Shown: one piece after another, positions 54,023-62,758 of the stretch
Layout of the letters: each line of letters begins with the position of its first letter
Position numbering within the stretch: position 1 is the first letter of the stretch
Origin: Winogradskyella ursingii
GTDB lineage: Bacteria; Bacteroidota; Bacteroidia; Flavobacteriales; Flavobacteriaceae
Direction: 5' to 3'
DNA length: 64,000 nucleotides
Assembly: GCF_013403975.1 (NCBI RefSeq)
Contig: NZ_JABFDH010000006.1
Location: forward strand, 62,001-126,000
The notes under the pieces: model-generated
What the model saw: the letters and a program-made list of their open reading frames with translations, nothing else
The model's database searches: none
Told to the model about the DNA's origin: nothing
Translations under genes and position numbers: made by a program

Positions 54023-54993
54023 TGCTTAACGATTGGATTATCTATAAAATAAAGTATCCTTTTTTTATAATTAATAATTGTTCTTTTTTGCGCAAAAAAC
54101 TCAAATCCTAGAATACCATCTAGATGAGTGCCGAAAGCGTTATTCATTTGTTTTAAGTTGGTCAGTACTGTTTTCATTGGTCCAAAATAAATAGAATCAT
54201 TTAGTTTTACTCTAAACAATTTGCCTGCCAAAACCTGTTTTTGTTTGCCACTGGCTCCGGTTAATTTTAGTGGATTGCCCGGATAAAAGTACTTTAATAT
54301 TTCTGAATCAATATTTTTATTGAGTTGATTGTATTCTGCTGCGGTGTCTAATCCAAATTGCACAGGTTTATTTTCTACGTAGGCATTCAAAATTATAGTA
54401 TGCCGTTTTAGCTTAAACTCTACACTATCAGTTATTGTTTCTGCATAAACTTTCTGCGAGAGACGCTCACCATATTTATCCGTTTTAGTGAGGGTAATTT
54501 GGCGTAAATGCATATCTATAAACACTTCAAAATCTTTAAGAATACTGTAACCAATAATACCTAATAAATTAATTTTTTTTGTTTTTTCGATGTGTGATAG
54601 ATCAAGAATGTCGGCATTCAGCTTTGCTAAGTTAATATCTTTAATATTTAATGCTTTAAGGTATTTTTCTTTGACATCCTTTATTGTTTGATGCACTCCA
54701 TTTTTCTCCTTTCCTCGGTCTAAATATTTACGAGGTGCTTTAAAATGTACGCTGTTTAGTAATAATGTTTCGGAACCCGTATCTACAATAAAATTTCCTA
54801 TTTTATCTAATAATTCAGCTTCGACCACTATAAGTTGATCGACAACCTTAAAAGGAATTCTTGTTGTAGTTACGTTTATAATTTCCGCTTTCAAAAAAAT
54901 AATAGGAGGTTGTGCTTCTGTAGGATGATTTTCAGTAGCGAAAAGTTGAGCACTAAATACAAGCGCAATAATTATTTTGATGTACAGATGCAT
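54019..54993 (-). CDS. Retropepsin-like aspartyl protease-fold protein, exported
   Basis: 324 residues with an N-terminal signal (about 1-20). Two aspartyl protease half-domains are visible: FIVDTGSETLLLNS with Asp71, and FGLDTAAEYNQLN with Asp216 (DTA instead of DTG). Later GILGFEFFAQKRTIINY matches the flap-proximal hydrophobic G motif of the second half. If both Asp residues pair, it could be a periplasmic peptidase; the weak second motif leaves activity open. Its TGA overlaps the TTG of the CBM48 gene, an ATGA-like arrangement. Substrate unknown. Confidence 0.75.
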   Translation of the reverse strand: MHLYIKIIIALVFSAQLFATENHPTEAQPPIIFLKAEIINVTTTRIPFKVVDQLIVVEAELLDKIGNFIVDTGSETLLLNSVHFKAPRKYLDRGKEKNGVHQTIKDVKEKYLKALNIKDINLAKLNADILDLSHIEKTKKINLLGIIGYSILKDFEVFIDMHLRQITLTKTDKYGERLSQKVYAETITDSVEFKLKRHTIILNAYVENKPVQFGLDTAAEYNQLNKNIDSEILKYFYPGNPLKLTGASGKQKQVLAGKLFRVKLNDSIYFGPMKTVLTNLKQMNNAFGTHLDGILGFEFFAQKRTIINYKKRILYFIDNPIVKH

Positions 54994-55063
54994 ACATTAA
55001 AGACTCTAATATAGCCTTAAATGTTACAGAAATTTAAAATTTTAACAATTGAAAATCGGCTAA

Positions 55064-55927
55064 TTACAAATGCGTTTCAATAAAAGCTTGCAGTTTTAAG
55101 GATGTATCCAATAAATTAAGGCCAGTCCAACCGTGACCTTCATTTGGATATAAAGTAAATTCGTGTGCTATATTTAGTTCAACTAATTGATCGCGCAAAT
55201 CCGTTCCCTGGGTGGTTGGGATTAACGGGTCTTGGCCACCATAAAACAAAATAGTTGGTGGAGCTGAGGATGTAACACGATGAAACGGACTTACTTCTTC
55301 TAAAAAAGAAGTAGATAATTCTGCTCCAAAAGTTGCAAAGAGCTCATTATAAACAGGATTATTGGCGTTGGTGTAAGCTGGATCTGTAAAATTTGTAGGT
55401 CCAACTACACTACAAACCATTTCAACTTGATTGTCATCATCAAAAGCATAGCTCCATAATAATGATAAATGTGCACCAGCACTTACTCCAATAAAACCTA
55501 AATCATCTGATAGGACATAATAATCTTCGTTATCTTCTAAATAATCAACCACAGCGGTTATGTCGTTAATTTGCATTGGGTAAGGCGAATTATTTTCATC
55601 TGCCAATCTGTAATTCATATTTACAATTGCATAATCAGGCATCTGCGTTTTAATGTAATCCCTAAATGCATTCATATCCGCTTTATCACCAGATGTCCAT
55701 CCGCCACCATGTACTAAGACTAACATTTTGGTTGTGGCAGTTCTGTTGGCAGGCAAATACAAATCAAAAACCTGATCGCTATCAATCCCGTATGAAATAT
55801 TGAACTCCTCATAAATTTGAGAAGGGTCAAGTGATGTTATATTTGAGTTGGTATCATCATTTTTTGAGCAAGCCATTAAAAATGTTGCAATGACTGTAAA
55901 AACGAATAGAGTTTTAATTTTTTTCAT
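55064..55927 (-). CDS. Alpha/beta-hydrolase lipoprotein, BD-FAE-like esterase
   Basis: 287 residues. A signal ends in a lipobox-like LMAC (Cys20), so it is exported. The fold is shown by LVHGGGWTSGDKADMNAFRD (oxyanion HGGG), GFIGVSAGAHLSLLWSYA with the nucleophile Ser in GVSAG, and FYGGQDPLIP with the acid Asp and NEGHGWTG with the catalytic His. The pattern resembles bifunctional feruloyl/acetyl-xylan esterases and carboxylesterases of the DLH/BD-FAE group. The substrate cannot be fixed; deacetylation of plant or algal polysaccharide is plausible. It stands alone in a short intergenic setting. Confidence 0.88.
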   Translation of the reverse strand: MKKIKTLFVFTVIATFLMACSKNDDTNSNITSLDPSQIYEEFNISYGIDSDQVFDLYLPANRTATTKMLVLVHGGGWTSGDKADMNAFRDYIKTQMPDYAIVNMNYRLADENNSPYPMQINDITAVVDYLEDNEDYYVLSDDLGFIGVSAGAHLSLLWSYAFDDDNQVEMVCSVVGPTNFTDPAYTNANNPVYNELFATFGAELSTSFLEEVSPFHRVTSSAPPTILFYGGQDPLIPTTQGTDLRDQLVELNIAHEFTLYPNEGHGWTGLNLLDTSLKLQAFIETHL

Positions 55928-55975
55928 ATTGAAAATAATAGTTAAATTGGTAAACGCTTAGATAACTTAAAAATT

Positions 55976-56596
55976 ATGGCAGAGCTTATAAAAATATATC
56001 CAGAAAATCCTAACCCGAAGGAAATTCAGAAAGTGGTTAAAACTCTTAAGGATGGCGGTTTGGTAATTTACCCAACAGATACAGTTTACGGTTTGGGCTG
56101 TGATATCACGAACATAAAAGCCTTAGAGCGAATTGCTTTGATAAAAGGTGTAAAGCTTGAAAAGTCGAATTTTTCTTTTGTTTGCGAAGATTTAAGTAAT
56201 CTTAGTGATTATGTAAAACAGATTGACACCACAACGTTTAAAATATTGAAACGTGCTTTACCTGGACCTTATACTTTTATTTTACCAGGTTCTAGAAATT
56301 TACCAAACCCTTTTAAAAAAAGAAAAACTGTGGGAATTAGAGTACCAGATAATTCCATAGCCTTAGCTTTAGTAAAAGCCTTGGGCAATCCAATTGTTTC
56401 AACATCTATCAGAGATGAGGATGATGTTTTGGAATATACCACAGATCCAGAATTGATTCTCGAAAAGTGGGATAAATTGGTGGATATAGTTATTGATGGT
56501 GGTTACGGTGACAATGAAGCTTCTACAGTTATTGATCTTTCTGAAGATGTGCCTATCGTAATAAGAGAAGGTAAAGGGAGTTTAGAAATATTTTAA
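55976..56596 (+). CDS. L-threonylcarbamoyladenylate synthase-family protein (YciO/YrdC-like)
   Basis: 206 residues of the Sua5/YrdC/YciO family. The family makes threonylcarbamoyl-AMP, which the TsaD complex transfers to A37 of ANN-decoding tRNAs. Key segments are GGLVIYPTDTVYGLGCDI, KSNFSFVCEDLSNLSDYVK, LPGPYTFILPG and VGIRVPDNSIALALV. The KRKTVGIRVP basic patch binds nucleotide. YciO-type proteins share the fold and may act differently; a second Sua5 gene could be present elsewhere. Cytosolic. It is divergent from the esterase gene, with 48 bases between the starts. Confidence 0.85.
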   Translation: MAELIKIYPENPNPKEIQKVVKTLKDGGLVIYPTDTVYGLGCDITNIKALERIALIKGVKLEKSNFSFVCEDLSNLSDYVKQIDTTTFKILKRALPGPYTFILPGSRNLPNPFKKRKTVGIRVPDNSIALALVKALGNPIVSTSIRDEDDVLEYTTDPELILEKWDKLVDIVIDGGYGDNEASTVIDLSEDVPIVIREGKGSLEIF

Positions 56597-56694
56597 TTAC
56601 TACAAAAATAGGGTAGAGGAGAACTCGTTTACCGCTTTAGCATAGGCTAGTAAAAAAAATCTTTATGACATTCTTCATAGAATAATAGACCGCT

Positions 56695-57906
56695 TCAAGC
56701 TTTGCTAAAAGCTCTTATAAATTTTGGACTATCGCTATAAAACAAGGCTAAAGATATTATTCCGCAAACCAAAAACCCTACAAAAAGTGGAGCTACGGAA
56801 TCGATTACAAACCCACCAATATAATTGGCAATCGGTACTGCCATTACTGTTGAAATAAATCCGTTCAAAGCAGAACCAATTCCTGCGATATGTCCAATTG
56901 GTTCCATGGCCAAAGACCTTAAGTTTCCAAATAAGAATCCGATACAGAAAAACTGAACAGCAAAAAAGCCAATTAAAACTTCAACACTTGGATTTTGTCC
57001 TGACCTAAAAAGAATTATAAACAATAAAGAAATGATCACAAAACTCAGCATTGCTATATGTACAATCTTACGCGTACCAAATCGCTCGACGAGTTGGCTA
57101 TTCAGAAATGTAGCTAAACCAACTGATATAGCTAAGCTGGCAAATATCAGCGGAAACTCTTCAGCCAAATTATATTGATTTTCAAATATTTGCTGCGATG
57201 TACTCAAATAAACCATAAAAGATCCTGTAATCAGTCCTGACAGTAAGGTGTAGATAACGGCAGACTTAATCTTCAGAAATTCAACTGTTCCTGTTTTATA
57301 AATTGAAAACTTAAATTTCCTTTTGTATCGTTCGTGTAAAGTTTCGGGCTGTCTTAACCAAAACCAAATCATGACTAAAACCCCAAAAATTAGATTGAAG
57401 ATAAAAATGGATTTCCAATCGTAAATTTTCATTAAAAACTGTCCAAGTGTTGGTGCTACTACAGGGACGAGAATAAACACCATAACAACGATGGATAAGA
57501 TTTTAGACATATGATCGCCATTATAAGAATCCCTTACCATGGCAATAGACATAGTTCTTGGTGCTGCTAAACCAATACCTTGCAGCACTCTTCCAAAAAG
57601 CATGATTTCAAAATTTTTGGTGGTAATACAGATAATAGATGCGATAATAAAAATGACAAAGCCGATATATACAATTGCCTTTCTGCCTAAACTATCTGAC
57701 AACGGTCCAAGTAGCAATTGTCCAAAGCCCAAACCTAGGAAAATAAAAGTCACCAATTTAGGATATTCGGTTGGGTCGCTCACATTGAGATACCCTCCAA
57801 TATCGGGCAATGCTGGTAATAAAGCATCAATAGATAATGCCACAATAGACATTAATGCAGCCATTAAAACCACAAATTCAAGTTGCGAACGATCTTGTTT
57901 TACCAT
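56695..57906 (-). CDS. Bcr/CflA-type multidrug MFS transporter
   Basis: 403 residues with twelve membrane segments, the DHA1 layout. LMSIVALSIDALLPALPDIG starts TM1. Between TM2 and TM3 is LLGPLSDSLGRKAIVYIG, the motif A of MFS exporters. RVLQGIGLAAPRTMSIAMVRD in TM4-5 and VVAPTLGQFL in TM5 are typical of Bcr/CflA drug efflux pumps. Proton-driven export of antibiotics or sulfonamides is the family role. The gene starts five bases downstream of a -7 element, so its mRNA may be leaderless. An inverted repeat in the divergent gap suggests an operator shared with the DinB-family gene. Confidence 0.92.
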   Translation of the reverse strand: MVKQDRSQLEFVVLMAALMSIVALSIDALLPALPDIGGYLNVSDPTEYPKLVTFIFLGLGFGQLLLGPLSDSLGRKAIVYIGFVIFIIASIICITTKNFEIMLFGRVLQGIGLAAPRTMSIAMVRDSYNGDHMSKILSIVVMVFILVPVVAPTLGQFLMKIYDWKSIFIFNLIFGVLVMIWFWLRQPETLHERYKRKFKFSIYKTGTVEFLKIKSAVIYTLLSGLITGSFMVYLSTSQQIFENQYNLAEEFPLIFASLAISVGLATFLNSQLVERFGTRKIVHIAMLSFVIISLLFIILFRSGQNPSVEVLIGFFAVQFFCIGFLFGNLRSLAMEPIGHIAGIGSALNGFISTVMAVPIANYIGGFVIDSVAPLFVGFLVCGIISLALFYSDSPKFIRAFSKA

Positions 57907-57910
57907 GTCG

Positions 57911-57918
57911 CAAAAGTA
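57911..57918 (-). promoter_or_regulatory. TAnnTTTG element immediately upstream of the MFS gene
   Basis: On the minus strand TACTTTTG ends four bases before the MFS ATG (57906). The transcription start would fall at or near the start codon, giving a leaderless message. No -33 element was found. Confidence 0.5.
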
Positions 57919-57959
57919 AGGTATTAATTAGCTATTTTTAATGTTGAAAATTTGTTTTG

Positions 57960-57975
57960 TTGATATACGTATCAA
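57960..57975. promoter_or_regulatory. Inverted repeat in the divergent MFS/DinB gap
   Basis: TTGATA-TACG-TATCAA has 6-bp perfect arms around a 4-base centre. It lies between the two divergent starts, 54 bases from the MFS ATG and 23 from the DinB ATG, where an operator would be expected. No regulator gene is adjacent. Confidence 0.4.
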
Positions 57976-57997
57976 TATTCTTAATACCTAAAAAATT

Positions 57998-58441
57998 ATG
58001 CGACAAAGTCTGGTAAAATTATTTAATCGTGATCTTAATAAATTAAAAGAAGAACTACAATTATATAAAAATGAAAGCAATTTGTGGAAAGTGGAAAAAG
58101 CCATTACAAATTCAGCTGGTAATTTAGCGCTTCATTTAGTGGGCAATCTAAATACCTATATTGGTGCGAACTTAGGAAATTCAGGATATATAAGGCAAAG
58201 AGATTTAGAATTTTCAAATAAGAATGTTCCTCTTTCTGATTTAATTTCATTAATTGAAGACTGTCGTTTTACCGTAGAGAAAGTTCTGGAATCATTATCT
58301 AATCAAGATTTGAAAAAAGAATATCATCAAAACCCATTTAAAGATACAATGACCACTGAGTATTTTCTGTTGCACCTTTTAGCGCATTTATCCTATCATT
58401 TAGGCCAGATTAACTACCATCGCCGTTTGGTTGTCTCATAA
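57998..58441 (+). CDS. DinB-family four-helix protein
   Basis: 147 residues of the DinB/YfiT-type four-helix bundle. Three His at the expected places suggest the metal site: LALHLVGNLNTYIG in helix 2, and LLHLLAHLSYHLGQINYHRRL with the HxxxH pair in helix 4. Members include bacillithiol and mycothiol S-transferases and uncharacterised stress proteins. As this genome has bshB1, a bacillithiol-dependent role (BstA-like) is plausible, but the closest family could be DUF1572. It is divergent from the MFS pump with a shared inverted repeat, hinting at detoxification. Confidence 0.8.
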   Translation: MRQSLVKLFNRDLNKLKEELQLYKNESNLWKVEKAITNSAGNLALHLVGNLNTYIGANLGNSGYIRQRDLEFSNKNVPLSDLISLIEDCRFTVEKVLESLSNQDLKKEYHQNPFKDTMTTEYFLLHLLAHLSYHLGQINYHRRLVVS

Positions 58442-58558
58442 AATGAGTTCTTTCGTATTTTATCCATAGAAATTTTGATTCATTAGCTGAAATGGCCAGA
58501 TGATTCAATATATTAAGTTTTTATTGCATTAACTTTACGAAGCATAAAAATCATTAAA

Positions 58559-61450
58559 ATGAGAACCCTAATTGCCCTTATTATATCAGTTATTTGCATT
58601 CAGCCTTTTTTTGGTCAGAAACAATCGAACAGTGAAGTTCAAAAATTGATTCAAGAATATAAAAACGATATCCGAGGACCTTATTACCGGATCAAATGGT
58701 TTTGCGAGGATGGTAGTATAAGGGATCCAAAAGACCCTTGTCCAGATAAAGTTGAAGGAATTCAGCACGCTACATTTAAAGAAAGTGCTTTAAAACTTAG
58801 AAAAACAAACGACTTATATTTTGGGGAAATTCTTGCTGCAAATGAAATCCAACCGTTTTTGGATAGGGAAGAGAACTTTAATCGCCTAAAACAATACCAA
58901 ATTAATAAATACCTTCAAAGTATCGATAATGGTTGGGTATTGCGAAAAGGTCAATTTTACCGAGGAGCCATTCAATCTGAAGATGAAGAAGCATGGGGAA
59001 GAAATTTTTTCGAAACGATTCTAAGGGACGAAAAATTGTTGAAAGAGAATTATTATCTCATTAGGCAAGCTTTAAAAGATATTCCGCATAATGGTGATAC
59101 CAATATTGCACAGTTAGTGCGAAGCCAGTCTAAATTGATTTCTGAAAAATACGAGCCGTTTATGGATCTAAGAATTAAAATTCACGGTCAGCCAGAAGTC
59201 ACCGACATTAGTAAAGTAGAGCGTTTTTATTCTGAAAATAATTCAAAATTAAGCAGTGATCTTAAAAAGGATTTCGATGAGTTAATTTCTACCATGAAGA
59301 CTAATTACGCACCATTGGATTTTTCGGAATTGGAACAGCAAATCAACAGCCTACCTAATTCAAGCTCAGTAACTAAGCGCATGGAAGAGTTTATTAAAAC
59401 CAATAAAAATGCTTCAACCGAGATCGCTATCATAAACATTACAGAAACTCTGAATACGATCCGAGAAGGGATTTTGTCGTATGCGTCCGCAAAAGACCGA
59501 TTAACAATTTTAGACATTTCTAATGATCTCGAACACTTTCTTTTAACCAAAACTCAAGAATGGCAACCAGAAAATCTTCAGGAAAATCTGCATAAAATCA
59601 TGACTATGATTTGTGCTGCAGATGGCACAGGACTTATTGAGGGTTGGGAATATAATGCGATTGAATATCAGCTCAACGAAATTTATTCAAAGCAAGATTT
59701 GAAGGTGCAGGATTTATCCGAATTTCTGAACATTTCCCGCAGTGTGGTAGAGTGGTGTTCTGCTACGGTAAAAGCAAATTACACCGAAGTTGTAAATACA
59801 TATGCGGCTTTCGAACCATTGGCTTACGGATTTATAGACGATAAAGTGAGAAGTAGTGTGGCTTTAAGTTTAGGCGAATCCGTCAGTAATTTAGGTACCT
59901 TTTTTGCTAATGCAACAGATCTTAATAATAATGTTGTGGGTGTCGATAATACAAGCAGTTTTAGAGGGTTAAATCCTGGCTACGCCTTTGGTAAATTGGT
60001 GGTGGTAGATGGCAATCCTGACGATATAGAGGTGAACCCAAAAAACATATATATTTTTGAAAGACCACCTGCAGACCTCAAGCCTGTTGCAGGTATAATG
60101 ACCGTTTCCGAAGGTAATTTGGTCTCTCATGTTCAGCTGTTGGCTCGAAATTTAGGTATCCCAAATGCCGCTTTGTCTTATGATAATTTAAAAGAACTAA
60201 AAGACTACAATGGAGAAAATGTGTTTTACGCTGTTTCTAACAGAGGCAACATTATTTTAAAGCAAGAAGACGATATGACTTCTGTTGAAAAAGATCTTTT
60301 TAGCAAACAAGAGCGTAATAAAAATGTAATAGAGGTTCCAACAGACCAAATAAACCTAAGTAAAACTTCGGTCGTAAATATGCGTAATGTAGACGCTTCT
60401 GATTCAGGTAAGTTGTGTGGACCAAAAGCCGCAAATTTAGGGGAACTCAAAAAGATGTTTCCCGAGAACGTTGTTGAAGGATTAGTAATTCCTTTCGGGA
60501 TATTTAGAACGCACATGGACCAGCAAATGCCTAACGAATCTAAAACTTATTGGCAGTATCTAAATGACACCTTTAAAATGGCCAACACTATGAGAGAGGA
60601 AGGTACAAGCGAATCTACGGTTGAAGATTTTCAACTTTCAGCATTAGATAAATTGCATAAATCCATTATCAATATGCCATTGAAGGATGAATTTTTAACC
60701 GATTTAAAACAACAATTTGTTTCAGTCTTTGGAAAAAATATAGGTAACGCACCAGTGTTTCTTCGTAGTGATACTAATATGGAAGATTTAAAGGAGTTTA
60801 CTGGAGCAGGATTAAACTTGACGCTTTTTAACATTAAAGATGAAGATGAAATTCTTCAAGGTATCAAGCGTGTTTGGGCCTCTGCTTATACGGAGCGTAG
60901 TTTTAAATGGAGACAGAAGTATTTATCAAATCCAGAAAATGTATTTCCTTCTATTTTGATTATTCCGAGCGTTGATGTAGATTATTCTGGTGTAATGATT
61001 ACAAAAGGTATTAATTCCGGAAATGATAACGATCTTACCGTTGCTTTCAGCAGAGGAGCAGGAGGTGCAGTAGATGGGCAGTCTGCCGAAACCCGATTAA
61101 TTACAAATGAAACAGATATGGTATTAGCTCCTGCGAGACAGCCAGATTATATACGTTTGCCAGAAAGTGGCGGCACTAAAAAATACTACACATATTTTGA
61201 TGAACCGATTTTAAATCAAAAAAACATTGAAGATATTAGAGATATCGCTAGAAAAGTGAGAGCTAAAATGGGGTCGGAAAGCAGTGGTCAGGCTTTTGAT
61301 GTGGAGTTCGGATTTCAGAATGATAAATTATGGCTTTTTCAAATTAGACCATTTGTAGAAAATAAAGCAGCTAAAAGTTCAGACTATTTGGCTTCCATTG
61401 CTCCAAAAATTGATAATGATAAAGAAGTGAATCGCACAGCAAAACTATAA
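58559..61450 (+). CDS. Exported phosphohistidine-ATP-grasp protein (dikinase-like, GWD domain order)
   Basis: 963 residues with a Sec signal (about 1-19). The region 20-460 is helical and unrecognised, with a Cys pair in WFCEDGSIRDPKDPCPDK. A phosphohistidine swivel domain follows (about 470-590) with GIMTVSEGNLVSHVQLLARN and His524. A PEP-synthase-type ATP-grasp domain comes last (about 618-935): CGPKAANLGELKK, VFLRSDTNMEDLKEFTGAG, SRGAGGAVDGQSAETRLIT and LWLFQIRPF. There is no PEP/pyruvate TIM barrel. Swivel-before-ATP-grasp order is that of glucan water dikinases, not PEP synthase. Activity outside the cytosol would need ATP there, so the role is unclear. Confidence 0.82.
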   Translation: MRTLIALIISVICIQPFFGQKQSNSEVQKLIQEYKNDIRGPYYRIKWFCEDGSIRDPKDPCPDKVEGIQHATFKESALKLRKTNDLYFGEILAANEIQPFLDREENFNRLKQYQINKYLQSIDNGWVLRKGQFYRGAIQSEDEEAWGRNFFETILRDEKLLKENYYLIRQALKDIPHNGDTNIAQLVRSQSKLISEKYEPFMDLRIKIHGQPEVTDISKVERFYSENNSKLSSDLKKDFDELISTMKTNYAPLDFSELEQQINSLPNSSSVTKRMEEFIKTNKNASTEIAIINITETLNTIREGILSYASAKDRLTILDISNDLEHFLLTKTQEWQPENLQENLHKIMTMICAADGTGLIEGWEYNAIEYQLNEIYSKQDLKVQDLSEFLNISRSVVEWCSATVKANYTEVVNTYAAFEPLAYGFIDDKVRSSVALSLGESVSNLGTFFANATDLNNNVVGVDNTSSFRGLNPGYAFGKLVVVDGNPDDIEVNPKNIYIFERPPADLKPVAGIMTVSEGNLVSHVQLLARNLGIPNAALSYDNLKELKDYNGENVFYAVSNRGNIILKQEDDMTSVEKDLFSKQERNKNVIEVPTDQINLSKTSVVNMRNVDASDSGKLCGPKAANLGELKKMFPENVVEGLVIPFGIFRTHMDQQMPNESKTYWQYLNDTFKMANTMREEGTSESTVEDFQLSALDKLHKSIINMPLKDEFLTDLKQQFVSVFGKNIGNAPVFLRSDTNMEDLKEFTGAGLNLTLFNIKDEDEILQGIKRVWASAYTERSFKWRQKYLSNPENVFPSILIIPSVDVDYSGVMITKGINSGNDNDLTVAFSRGAGGAVDGQSAETRLITNETDMVLAPARQPDYIRLPESGGTKKYYTYFDEPILNQKNIEDIRDIARKVRAKMGSESSGQAFDVEFGFQNDKLWLFQIRPFVENKAAKSSDYLASIAPKIDNDKEVNRTAKL

Positions 61451-61453
61451 ATC

Positions 61454-62758
61454 ATGAAAAAGTCTATAAAAATATTAATCGTATTAGCCGTAGCCGTGTC
61501 TTTCGGTTTTACATTCTATCCTATTGACGGTTATACAAAAACGGGAATTAAACGATTGTACCAAATTCAGAAATTTCAGGAAGACAGCGTACCCTATAAA
61601 AGAATACCTGCGGGAGCTTACAAAAAAATGGAAGATATAAAACTGAATCTTACTTCCGTAAACGATAGTCTAGATGATGTTTTGGTCGAGGATAAGGAAT
61701 TCGCCAAAAGAATAAATTCTTTGTTTCCTAGTGGTAACTATTCCGCAGCGGTAATGGATATGACAAATCCAGACGATCTAAAATATGCTGCATACAGAGA
61801 AAATGCTGGTTACCAACCCGGAAGTGTAGGTAAAATAGCTGTCTTAAATGCCGTTTTTGATCAATTGGCGAAAATTTGTCCGGACTCTTGGGAGGACCGT
61901 GTTATGTATTTAAAAGATATTAAAGTATCATCCAGATATTGGGGAACTGGAGATCATCATACAGTGCCTATTTACGATATTGAGAAAGATAAATTGGTAA
62001 AAAGACAAGTTGTTGCGAGTGATGTATTCTCATTGTACGAATGGTTGGATCATATGGTGTCCGTAAGTAATAATGGTGCGGCAAGCGTTATGTATAGAGA
62101 AGCTATGCTTATGGCCGCATTTGAGGCAAATTATGTCAATCTCACCGAAGAACAAGCTGAAACATATTTCAAGGAAACACCGAGAGATTCACTTACCAAT
62201 TTGGCACATTCCGTTGTCAATGACCCTTTGCGTAAATTAGGAATTACTGAGGACGATTGGCGTTTGGGAGGTCTGTTTACCAATGGGCCAGGTAAATATG
62301 TTGGTCGCAAAGGCGGTAGTATTGGTACACCAAAAGGCTTGATGAAATTTTTGGTAAAAATGGAACAAGGAGAAGTAATTGACGAAAACTCCAGTCTAGA
62401 GATGAAGCGCTTATTATATCTTACCGATAGAAGAATTAGGTACGCAAAATCACCTCGTTTGGATAGTGCGGCAGTTTATTTTAAATCTGGAAGTTTTTAT
62501 AAATGCGACCGTAATAAAGACCCAAATTGTAAGGCTTATGCAGGTAATGTATTTAACTATATGAATTCGGTTATTATTGTTGAGCACGACGATGGTGTAA
62601 AATATATTGTCTGTTTAATGACAAATGTGTTAAACCGTAATTCAGCAGGTGCACACATGTACTTAGCCAGCAAGATTGACGATTTAATTACTATGGATAA
62701 TACTAAGCCAGAGGTTAAAGAAGTACCGTATAAAGATGAAGAAGATACTGGTAATTAA
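61454..62758 (+). CDS. Exported serine hydrolase of the beta-lactamase/PBP superfamily
   Basis: 434 residues with an N-terminal signal-anchor (about 5-24). The three catalytic motifs are S-x-x-K in GSVGKIAVL (Ser124, Lys127), SNN (Ser205-Asn207) in VSVSNNGAASV, and KSG (Lys344-Gly346) in YFKSGSFYKC. A class A beta-lactamase-type layout is likely, but substitution of the usual Glu-x-x-L-N loop is not evident. It may hydrolyse D-Ala bonds in peptidoglycan or act on esters. It starts three bases after the dikinase-like gene, so they form an operon. No direct link of the two reactions is known. Confidence 0.82.
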   Translation: MKKSIKILIVLAVAVSFGFTFYPIDGYTKTGIKRLYQIQKFQEDSVPYKRIPAGAYKKMEDIKLNLTSVNDSLDDVLVEDKEFAKRINSLFPSGNYSAAVMDMTNPDDLKYAAYRENAGYQPGSVGKIAVLNAVFDQLAKICPDSWEDRVMYLKDIKVSSRYWGTGDHHTVPIYDIEKDKLVKRQVVASDVFSLYEWLDHMVSVSNNGAASVMYREAMLMAAFEANYVNLTEEQAETYFKETPRDSLTNLAHSVVNDPLRKLGITEDDWRLGGLFTNGPGKYVGRKGGSIGTPKGLMKFLVKMEQGEVIDENSSLEMKRLLYLTDRRIRYAKSPRLDSAAVYFKSGSFYKCDRNKDPNCKAYAGNVFNYMNSVIIVEHDDGVKYIVCLMTNVLNRNSAGAHMYLASKIDDLITMDNTKPEVKEVPYKDEEDTGN

